Shown here: one piece after another, positions 1 to 5,948 of the stretch
Layout: every line of letters begins with the position of its first letter
Position numbering within the stretch: position 1 is the first letter of the stretch
DNA from: DASUFH01 sp036274645
Lineage (GTDB): Bacteria > Acidobacteriota > Terriglobia > 20CM-2-55-15
DNA length: 16,142 nt
Reading direction: 5' to 3'
Assembly: GCA_036274645.1 (NCBI GenBank)
Contig: DASUFH010000330.1
Span: 1-16,142, forward strand
Translations under genes and position numbers: made by a program
The notes under the pieces: generated by a model
What the model saw: only the letters and a program-made list of their open reading frames with translations
Told to the model about the DNA's origin: nothing
Database searches by the model: none

Positions 1-201
1 GAATCCCAGGATAAGGGCCGTCGCGCCGAGCGGTTCGACAACGGAGAGGAGCTTCGTCAGGTTGATCATCGCTGCGCTCATGCCTTCGGGCGTTCCGGAC
101 CACACGAACCACTTTGCGTATCCTGCCCACATGAAGACGGATCCGACAATCAACCTCAGAAAGAACAGGCTTGCCGACTGCAGTGTCGTTACAGATTTCA
201 T
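1..201 (-). CDS. DoxX-family membrane protein, N-terminal part (cut by window edge)
   Basis: The visible 67 residues begin MKSVTTLQSASLFFLRLIVG and continue with a GSVFMWAGYAKW stretch, then a second hydrophobic segment ending VEPLGATALILGF. An N-terminal membrane helix with FLRLIVGSVFMWAGYAKW, a short loop, and a helix starting at a VEPLGA-type motif is the usual beginning of DoxX/DoxD-like four-helix membrane proteins (established family pattern). The rest lies to the left of the window. The start at 201 has no clear Shine-Dalgarno. An in-frame ATG at 237 preceded by GGGGAC is an alternative that would add 12 residues. It diverges from the 478 gene. The biochemical role of most DoxX proteins is unsettled and I do not assign one. 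Confidence 0.72.
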   Translation of the reverse strand, partial: MKSVTTLQSASLFFLRLIVGSVFMWAGYAKWFVWSGTPEGMSAAMINLTKLLSVVEPLGATALILGF

Positions 202-411
202 CGGTACAGAATAGGGCGTCCGAACGACGGCGTCCATTGTCCCCGCTGATCGAACCGCTGCCCCCGGACTTTGACATGTCAATCAGCGGCTGGCGGAAAA
301 CAAATCGGCTGAGAACGGTCTGGCTCGACGACCCTGGCTTGAAGGCGGAACCAGCGATCCCGGCCACCGGCAATGTTCCGCGCCATGCGCTCGATCGGGC
401 CGCGACCGGGA

Positions 412-441
412 TTGACACGGAGATTCGCGTCCAAATATAAA
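412..441 (+). promoter_or_regulatory. Sigma70-like promoter for the 478 gene
   Basis: TTGACA (412-417) is followed after 18 nt by TATAAA (436-441), a near-consensus pair with normal spacing. Transcription would be expected to start near 448-449, about 30 nt before the ATG at 478, giving a very short leader. The rest of the 202-477 intergenic stretch shows nothing I can name. No comparably good promoter is visible elsewhere in the window. Confidence 0.6.
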
Positions 442-451
442 GGGACGATAC

Positions 452-481
452 ATGTGCGCTAATTTCATCGCTTCGATATGA
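452..481 (+). other. Possible 9-codon leader ORF overlapping the 478 start
   Basis: ATG at 452 opens MCANFIASI and stops at TGA 479-481, which overlaps the ATG of the large gene in an ATGA arrangement. AAAGGGA (439-445) sits at Shine-Dalgarno distance, but it overlaps the predicted -10 and may not be transcribed. If transcription starts near 448, this ORF would be almost leaderless. The main gene has no convincing Shine-Dalgarno of its own, so coupled translation is conceivable. The ORF is short enough to be chance. Confidence 0.2.
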
Positions 482-3300
482 AACTGTCATTTCTGCTGAT
501 ATCGCTCATGGTTCAGGCGCTGCTTGCGGGCGCTCAGGAGAGCGGCGGTGTGATCAGCGGAAGAATCACTTTTACTGAGGGAAGAGCCGGCGCGGACGTG
601 CTGGTCGTCGCTGTGCCTGCCGCTATTCAGACAACACCGGATCGGGCCGCGCGGGCGAGCGCGTTGCTGGACGAAGCTGGAAACTACCGCCTCGAAGATG
701 TTCCTCCCGGACGTTACTTCATCCGGACCCGGTGGACTGAACCCGAGATGTACTATCCCGGCGTCATTGAAATGGAACGGGCTGTGCCCGTGGAAATCTC
801 GGCGCGGACCAGCGTCAGGGACCTGAACTTTGCAATCACCACGCCCGGCTTCAAGGTCAGCGGCCGCGTCGGCGGCGTTGCCCCGCAGGGGCGGGGGCGG
901 AATTCCACGGCGGTCCGGATCACAGGCCCACATCGTTTTTCAGCAAATATCGGGCTCGATGGCCGGTTTGAATTCCCTCAGGTTCCTCCGGGCGATTACG
1001 CCATGGTTCTCTCGGTACCCGGCGCAGAGGAAATACCGCTGAGAGTGATCGACCGCGACGTAGCGGGGATCGAACTCCAACCACCCACGCTCACCGAGGT
1101 TCGGGGAACGGTGGAGTACGCGGCCGGTGAGCGGCCGCCGGGTTTCGGCCTTGCGTTGACGTTCAGTGACGGCTTGCGGCCGATCGCAGTATCCACGAAC
1201 GCGGAGGACAGGTTCCGTATTGCGCTTCCGCCCGGCGAATACCAGGTAACCTTGAGAGGCATCCTGACCCAAAGGGCCACCGGAGCCAGCGTTCGCTCGA
1301 GTGAATATCTCCGTTCTCTGATGGCCGGCGCCGTGGATTTGACCGCCTCCACGTTTCGGATCAGCGCGGGCGTCCAGCCGCCTGAAATCAAAGCCGTCGT
1401 CGACGTCTCTGCAGTTGTCGAGTTGCGCGGTCGAGTGACCATGGATGGAGCGGACATCCCTCCAGACTCCACGATCACGATGATCGATCGAATGAATGGC
1501 CGGCGGCAGCAGAAGGCCCCGATTCTGACCGATGGTTCCTTCCGGTTCACGAAGCTGCTGCCCGGCAACTATGCGGCGCGCGTCGCCATTGGCGCCGGCC
1601 TTCCGGCAGCCCCGGTCCCCGTTGTTGTCCCGAACCACGATGTGGACGACCTGATCATCCCGGCAGGAAAACTGAAACAGATTCAAGGCTCAATCGTCAC
1701 CGAGGGCCGCTACCCCGGCCCGCCAATCTCATTGACCATCTTTCAGGGATCACGGGATCTTTTGAATCGCGCCGACCCGTTCGCGCCGCCGATCCTTTCC
1801 AGAGGCGCGTTCGACCTTCTTTGCGAGGAGGCGGAAGCTGGCCGCGCTCAGATGGTGACGCTGGAGATCGATCCACGGCGAGGAGACACCTTCCAATTTG
1901 CATTGCCCGAGGGGGAGTACCAGGTCGCGCTGAACAATGAAACGCAACCGATTCCACCGGCGTTCTCCCTTTCGACGCTGGCGTATGGCGCGGCCAATCT
2001 GTTGACGGAACCCTTGCGCGTATCCAGTTCGGCCGATGCCGAGTTGCTCGTAGGCTTCCGCACGCCGGCGCCGGAGACATGGGTCAAGGTGAGCGGCCGG
2101 CTGACCGGACGCCTCACGGGTGAGCATCGCATCCGGATGGAAGAGGCGGTCACGCTCGAAACCCCGGTCAACGCCGACGGCACGTTCATGTTTGCCGACG
2201 TCCCCCCGTCGCGCATTGCTTACACGGTGAGTGTGGTTCCGCCAGTTCCGGGAGTTGCCCCGCTGAGAATCCCGGTGAAGCGCCGCGATGTCGATGGCGT
2301 GGACTTCGCCATCCCGACCCTCAAACAGGTCACCGGAAACGTCACGTTTGACGGAGGAAGCGCAGCGCCAGGTCTCCTCCGGCTGTCGCTCAAAAACAAA
2401 TCGCACACGGTGGAAATCAGCGTGAGGCCCGACGCTGCCGGGAACTTCACGGTGGAATTGCCTGTCGGAAGCCGGCTGGCGGCCCGGCGGACGCCCGGTG
2501 TCTACAAGCCGTTTAGTCCCGTCGAGCGAGTAGCCACACTGAACGGCATCAGTTTCCTGGACACGGACTCACCGGCAATCCGCGAGGACGGCCCCGACGA
2601 GATTCGGTTAGAGCTGACTCCAGACACCAGTTTGCCCCGGACCGCGGTCCGGGGGCGTGTGACGGGCGAAGATGTTCGATCGGATGGACTCCGCATCGAA
2701 CTGACCTCCGTCGCTCAGTTCCAGACGTTTGCTGCCACGGCCGCCCCGGATGGATCGTTCTCGCTCGATCGCATTCCGCTGGGCACATACCAGATCTCGC
2801 TTATGGGAGCGAACGACCTGATTTGGTCTCCTCTGATCGCAAATGTTGCCGGCCCCGGCTCGAGAATCGACATTACCGTGCGGCAGGGTCGCAACTCCGA
2901 TCCGAGCGTCTCTTTCGTGACTAAGTCCGCGCCGGTTGCCACAACCCGCGACGCGGGTGGCGGCGCCACGGGAAGCGAGGACGAGTCCTCCGCCGCCGTC
3001 GCGAATCTGCGAACCATTAATACGGCCGAAGTTACGTACCTGTCGGTCTCAGGCGGCAACTACGGAAGTCTTTCGCAATTGATCGCCGCAGGTCTTCTCA
3101 CTCCCGATATCGCGAAGGGAGAATTCCACGGTTACTCATATGCGATCGTCGCCGAGGGCGGGGATTACCTGGTCACGGCAGTTCCTGCGCCGGCGCAGAC
3201 GGACAATCACGCGTTCTTCAGTTCACCGGATGGGGTCGTCCGCTACTCCGCGGCGGAATCCCTCGCGCCTCCGGGACAGCAAGGGCGTCCCGTCCAATAG
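478..3300 (+). CDS. Secreted carboxypeptidase-regulatory-like repeat protein with C-terminal pilin-like domain
   Basis: This 940-residue protein starts with a Sec signal peptide (MKLSFLLISLMVQALLAGA, cleavage near residue 19). Residues about 23-800 are repeats of the carboxypeptidase-regulatory/CNA-B-like beta-sandwich type. Each carries a V-x-G-x-V strand followed by a G-x-F/Y-x-F-x-x-V/L-PPG-x-Y turn, for example PPGRY at 76-80, PPGDY at 170-174 and PPGEY at 251-255. Unit 1 also has a YYPG motif (92-95). Residues about 800-834 are a Gly/Ser/Asp-rich linker. Residues 835-940 resemble the globular part of acidobacterial type IV pilin-like proteins: LRTINTAEVTYL, a YGSLSQLIAAGLL segment, G-Y-S-Y, and FFSSPDGVVRYS near the end. 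No hydrophobic prepilin helix precedes that domain. It is likely exported to the periplasm or cell surface; its ligand is unknown. The start at 478 keeps the signal peptide directly at the N-terminus, although no good Shine-Dalgarno is seen. Confidence 0.88.
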   Translation: MKLSFLLISLMVQALLAGAQESGGVISGRITFTEGRAGADVLVVAVPAAIQTTPDRAARASALLDEAGNYRLEDVPPGRYFIRTRWTEPEMYYPGVIEMERAVPVEISARTSVRDLNFAITTPGFKVSGRVGGVAPQGRGRNSTAVRITGPHRFSANIGLDGRFEFPQVPPGDYAMVLSVPGAEEIPLRVIDRDVAGIELQPPTLTEVRGTVEYAAGERPPGFGLALTFSDGLRPIAVSTNAEDRFRIALPPGEYQVTLRGILTQRATGASVRSSEYLRSLMAGAVDLTASTFRISAGVQPPEIKAVVDVSAVVELRGRVTMDGADIPPDSTITMIDRMNGRRQQKAPILTDGSFRFTKLLPGNYAARVAIGAGLPAAPVPVVVPNHDVDDLIIPAGKLKQIQGSIVTEGRYPGPPISLTIFQGSRDLLNRADPFAPPILSRGAFDLLCEEAEAGRAQMVTLEIDPRRGDTFQFALPEGEYQVALNNETQPIPPAFSLSTLAYGAANLLTEPLRVSSSADAELLVGFRTPAPETWVKVSGRLTGRLTGEHRIRMEEAVTLETPVNADGTFMFADVPPSRIAYTVSVVPPVPGVAPLRIPVKRRDVDGVDFAIPTLKQVTGNVTFDGGSAAPGLLRLSLKNKSHTVEISVRPDAAGNFTVELPVGSRLAARRTPGVYKPFSPVERVATLNGISFLDTDSPAIREDGPDEIRLELTPDTSLPRTAVRGRVTGEDVRSDGLRIELTSVAQFQTFAATAAPDGSFSLDRIPLGTYQISLMGANDLIWSPLIANVAGPGSRIDITVRQGRNSDPSVSFVTKSAPVATTRDAGGGATGSEDESSAAVANLRTINTAEVTYLSVSGGNYGSLSQLIAAGLLTPDIAKGEFHGYSYAIVAEGGDYLVTAVPAPAQTDNHAFFSSPDGVVRYSAAESLAPPGQQGRPVQ

Positions 3301-3361
3301 CCGCAACCCCGGTGGTACTTTTCGCCCGACTGTGCTACAAACACCGCAAAAGGAGTTCGGC

Positions 3362-4312
3362 ATGAACATCCGGCATGGCCTTGTCCGGGTATTGATCCTG
3401 GTGGGTATGGCGCTGCCCTTGTCTGGACATCACTCCTTCTCTGCGGAATATGACCAGGACACGATCGTCAGCGTTCCAGGAAAGCTGACGTGGTTCGATT
3501 GGAGCAATCCCCACATCTATGCAACCGTCGACGTCGCCGGGCGGGATGGCTCCACCGTGACGTGGTACGGCGAAGTGACCGGCGCGGGCCCCGCCTGGAT
3601 GATTGAACGGGGAGTGACGCGGGAGATGGCGTCAAAACTCATCGGTCAAACCGTCACCATGCGCGGCGCCTGGGCGAGGAATCGGAGCGCCAAAATGGGA
3701 AACGCCAATCTGAAGACGGACAAGGGTTTCCTTCTGACCGATCAACGGGCGGACACGGCGCCGCGCAGCGCCCATAATGCAGGACTTGCCCTCAAGCCCG
3801 TTGAAGCCCAATCGGATGCAACCCTGGTCGTCTCTGTCGCAACGGTTTCGACGGAACGCCGATCCGAAAAAGATGCGCTGGCATTCTTTGAGGCCACTCC
3901 TTCAGACGGCGTTCTCCGGATTGATGAAGAGCCGGGATGTCCCGTGTTGCACCAATTCGCGCCGATGTGGGGATCCTACGGCGCCTGCGTGCCCCTCGCG
4001 GATGGCGCGGCGCCGCCCTCCCGGTTTCTGCTTGCCCCAGGCGCCTATGAGATCCGTCACTCGATGGGAATCTGTCCTGGCATATGCGCCTTGCCACAAC
4101 TATCCCCTGAAGTCCAGGTCCAGGCAGAGTGCCGTACGCAGATCCGCGTGAAGCGTGGCGACACCCTGTATCTACGTTTTACACGGACCGCGGACGCATG
4201 TACGGCCACGGTCTCTCCGGCGCCGGCGTCGCAAGGTGAACGGGACATGCAAAAGAATATCGACGCGGGTCAGTACCAGTCGCTGGAGTTTCCCAAACGC
4301 AGGTTGCCTTGA
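3362..4312 (+). CDS. DUF6152 family protein with six-cysteine C-terminal extension
   Basis: The ATG at 3362 is chosen because AGGAG (3351-3355) lies 6 nt upstream and a signal peptide follows at once (RVLILVGMALPLSG). An upstream in-frame ATG at 3140 would run inside the preceding gene. The product is 316 residues. Residues 23-125 match the DUF6152 pattern: HHSF (23-26) directly after the predicted cleavage site, WSNPH (47-51), a W-x-G-E-V strand, and an E-R-G-V-T helix. Residues about 150-316 are an extension not usual for the family. It has six cysteines (193, 209, 238, 242, 257, 280), an even number compatible with three disulfides in the periplasm, and beta-rich sequence such as FLLAPGAYEIRH. 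The family has no established function. It lies 61 nt after the repeat-protein gene and 88 nt before a second, short DUF6152 gene, all in one direction. Confidence 0.82.
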   Translation: MNIRHGLVRVLILVGMALPLSGHHSFSAEYDQDTIVSVPGKLTWFDWSNPHIYATVDVAGRDGSTVTWYGEVTGAGPAWMIERGVTREMASKLIGQTVTMRGAWARNRSAKMGNANLKTDKGFLLTDQRADTAPRSAHNAGLALKPVEAQSDATLVVSVATVSTERRSEKDALAFFEATPSDGVLRIDEEPGCPVLHQFAPMWGSYGACVPLADGAAPPSRFLLAPGAYEIRHSMGICPGICALPQLSPEVQVQAECRTQIRVKRGDTLYLRFTRTADACTATVSPAPASQGERDMQKNIDAGQYQSLEFPKRRLP

Positions 4313-4400
4313 CGCCATGCGAGCGAAGTTCACGAAGGCCAGACCTGCGTTTCCATGTGATGTTCATCGGCACCTTAAAGACATTTCCCGGAGGACTGCT

Positions 4401-4790
4401 ATGAGATCCTTGCAAGCGGCAACTCTTCTCGGTCTTCTGCTGGCGGCGGGACCGGTTGCGCAGGCCCATCACTCATTCTGTGTTCAATATGACACCACCC
4501 GGTCGCTTTCGTTTTCGGGGAAGGTGACCCGGATCGAGTGGGCGAACCCACACACTTATATCTATCTGGATGTCAAGGATGACAGAGGCGGCACTCAGCA
4601 GTGGATTGTTCAGGCGAGCGCGCCTGTCCGACTGATGTCCCAGAACGGATGGACAAAAGACACGCTCAAGGCCGGAGATGAACTATCCGTACGGGTTGCG
4701 CCGGCGAAGGACGGGAGCAGGGTCGGAGGTCTGTTTGAACTGGTCTTCAAGGGAAAAACGCTTCATCAGGATAGCCACCCGGTCTGTTGA
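4401..4790 (+). CDS. DUF6152 family periplasmic protein, single domain
   Basis: The 129-residue product starts at ATG 4401, with GGAGG (4390-4394) 6 nt upstream. Longer in-frame starts would overlap the previous gene and lack a signal peptide. The signal peptide MRSLQAATLLGLLLAAGPVAQA ends in an A-x-A site at residue 22, so the mature protein is predicted to begin with HHSF. WANPH sits at 47-51, exactly the same position as WSNPH in the upstream paralogue. A strand YIYLDVKDD, a GWTKDTLKAGDEL segment and a final beta strand FELVFKGKTL complete the usual short DUF6152 fold (normally about 110-130 residues). Cysteines at 27 and 129 are its only two. The two neighbouring family members probably arose by duplication followed by extension of one copy. 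Function is unknown; see the finding on a possible metal site. Confidence 0.85.
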   Translation: MRSLQAATLLGLLLAAGPVAQAHHSFCVQYDTTRSLSFSGKVTRIEWANPHTYIYLDVKDDRGGTQQWIVQASAPVRLMSQNGWTKDTLKAGDELSVRVAPAKDGSRVGGLFELVFKGKTLHQDSHPVC

Positions 4791-4830
4791 TGTTGTAAAG
4801 GGCGCCATCTCTGCAATGTACGTCCAATCC

Positions 4831-5043
4831 TCAATAGACTGCGGCGCGGCGAATATCACTGACAGGGACGAGTCCAGGCAGGCCGTCGACCGCCGCGCCG
4901 GATTCCGAATAGCGGCGCGCAACGTCGGCGAAAAGGGCGCCTCTTTCGAGGGCCCTGAGGGCATCCGCGATCTTGCTCCGCTGTCCGGCGTCACCTTCTT
5001 TGGCCGCAACGTAGATCGTGCCCAATTCCACCGATCCTTCGTG
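4831..5043 (-). pseudogene. Remnant of a parvulin-type (PpiC/SurA-like) peptidyl-prolyl isomerase
   Basis: Between an upstream TGA and a stop at 4831 the minus strand reads HEGSVELGTIYVAAKEGD, then ALRALERGALFADVARRYSE, then GLVPVSDIRRAAV before ending. This order matches the first part of a parvulin domain as seen in SurA/PrsA-like proteins: a VxxxxIxVAAxEGD strand, an ALRAGADFAxxARxYSE helix, and a GGDLGWVPVSDL loop (family knowledge). The GGD is changed to GLP, the rest of the domain is missing, there is no signal peptide, and the only start is a GTG at 5031. I therefore read it as a decayed fragment rather than a working gene. It fills most of the 343-nt stretch between 4790 and 5134, which otherwise shows nothing. 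Chance resemblance of a short ORF remains possible. Confidence 0.4.
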
Positions 5044-5133
5044 ACACCACCATAGACCCGGTCAAGTCAGGAAGAAGCACATTGACGGCCCGCCAGACTT
5101 GACTCTGACGCAGAACCTCTCTACTCTGCGCGC

Positions 5134-5316
5134 ATGAATGGGAACGAAATCAGCTACGTAATCCACCCGGATAGCATTGGAATGGCGGACCTCTCTGACG
5201 CGATCGAACACGCCCAGAGCATGGCGGACACCGACGGACAGCCACGGCGGATCGAGGATTGTGAAACCCAGTCCATCGTCGCCAGGATTCGGCCACGGCC
5301 CCCCGCCCCTGAATAG
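5134..5316 (+). CDS. Small hypothetical protein (60 aa)
   Basis: MNGNEISYVIHPDSIGMADL opens a 60-residue acidic ORF that ends in a Pro/Arg-rich tail (RIRPRPPAPE). The middle part RRIEDCETQSIVARI reads like a short beta hairpin of the kind seen in small bacterial proteins, but I do not recognise a family. No Shine-Dalgarno is visible before the ATG. A longer ORF on the other strand (5445-5062) has an unlikely composition and looks like a shadow. This may be a genuine small gene or chance; 127 nt separate it from the next gene, with nothing I can name between them. Confidence 0.35.
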   Translation: MNGNEISYVIHPDSIGMADLSDAIEHAQSMADTDGQPRRIEDCETQSIVARIRPRPPAPE

Positions 5317-5443
5317 TTCGCGTCTCCGAAGAAAGTAGTTGTATCGGTATCGCTTATACGTGGGTGATGCTCCGCCCGCCTGCTGACATCTTTTCAGTTG
5401 AGCCCGCCTTCTCCAGCCACGCACAATCGTCGGCGGAGGATTC

Positions 5444-5716
5444 ATGGATCAGAAGACGATGGAGTTAGTTGTCAGTGCCCTCCAGGCCCAGAAGATCAAA
5501 CTGGAGAGCGCAATCGCTGAGTTGAAAGCGACGCTGAACGGGCGGACTGCTTCCAAAGCGGTTGCTGCCGCAACGCCGATTATCACCGTTCGTTCGGCAA
5601 AGGCGGGAGAACGCAAAGCGAAGCGAACAATGACTGCCGCAGGTCGGAAGGCGCTCTCCGAGGCCGCCAGGCGGCGGTGGGCGAAGGCGAAGAAGGCGGG
5701 AACGAGCACGTTGTAA
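5444..5716 (+). CDS. Small basic, probably nucleic-acid-binding protein
   Basis: The 90-residue product is preceded by GGAGGA (5435-5440), a strong Shine-Dalgarno but unusually close, with only 3 nt before the ATG. Residues 3-30 (KTMELVVSALQAQKIKLESA and onwards) form an amphipathic, probably coiled-coil helix. A Ala/Thr/Lys linker follows, and residues about 62-84 carry the motif M-T-A-A-G-R-K-A-L-S-E-A-A-R-R-R-W-A-K. Small proteins with an N-terminal coiled coil and a C-terminal SxAxRxRWAKxKK tail are frequent in Acidobacteria and are usually annotated as hypothetical. The layout resembles H-NS-like proteins: oligomerisation helix first, basic tail last. DNA or RNA binding is inferred from charge and architecture only. 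Confidence 0.7.
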   Translation: MDQKTMELVVSALQAQKIKLESAIAELKATLNGRTASKAVAAATPIITVRSAKAGERKAKRTMTAAGRKALSEAARRRWAKAKKAGTSTL

Positions 5717-5732
5717 TCAACAATTTAAGGGG

Positions 5733-5924
5733 GGTCTATGACCGCCCGAAGTTTCCGGGTGGAAATCATTTGATTTCAGGAGGAATTCACTCTTGAACGC
5801 TGGGCGGTCATAGCGGCCCACGCGATTGGTATCGCGACGCATCGCGACAAAAACTAGACCAATAACCGCTTTGATGAAAACAAAGCGGTTATTGGTCTAG
5901 TTCCTTGGGAGACCGTCCCTACAA
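5733..5924. repeat. Intergenic inverted-repeat cluster, family member 1
   Basis: TATGACCGCCC (5737-5747) is repeated inverted as GGGCGGTCATA (5802-5812), enclosing smaller hairpins such as TTTCC/GGAAA and AAATCA/TGATTT. The 15-mer GGTCTATGACCGCCC (5733-5747) recurs exactly at 9940-9954. GACCGTCCCTACAA (5911-5924) is the reverse complement of 9930-9943 with one mismatch. These shared modules mark a dispersed REP- or MITE-like sequence rather than unrelated hairpins. It lies between converging genes and holds no ORF. Confidence 0.6.
5852..5902 (-). terminator. Perfect 22-bp hairpin, likely terminator of the TPR-PD40 gene
   Basis: Arms 5852-5873 and 5881-5902 are perfectly complementary with a 7-nt loop (ATGAAAA). 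Read on the minus strand, the stem runs into TTTTT (5853-5849, two of these inside the stem), about 47 nt past the stop at 5949, which suits an intrinsic terminator. In the plus direction only TTCCTT follows, so termination of the 5444 gene would be weaker. The perfect arms are longer than a terminator needs, and it lies inside the repeat cluster. Confidence 0.55.
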
Positions 5925-5948
5925 GCAGATCGGGGACGCAGGGAGGTG

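Noticed and set aside
171..440. 89-codon plus-strand ORF before the large gene
   Set aside because: It overlaps the DoxX-like gene start and the promoter region, has no Shine-Dalgarno, and its translation looks random.
940..1686. 248-codon minus-strand ORF inside the large repeat-protein gene
   Set aside because: It is rich in Arg, Asp and His with no recognisable pattern, while the plus strand has regular repeats.
3140..3361. Upstream extension of the first DUF6152 gene
   Set aside because: It would overlap the end of the preceding gene and place 74 basic residues before an obvious signal peptide. The ATG at 3362 has a good Shine-Dalgarno.
5062..5445. 127-codon minus-strand ORF
   Set aside because: It has low-complexity, Arg-rich composition and no motif. 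The start overlaps the ribosome binding site region of the 5444 gene.
5833..5848. Short TCGCGA-CGCA-TCGCGA repeat that could be an operator or CRISPR-like unit
   Set aside because: There are only two 6-bp units with no further copies or spacers. It is probably part of the intergenic repeat cluster.
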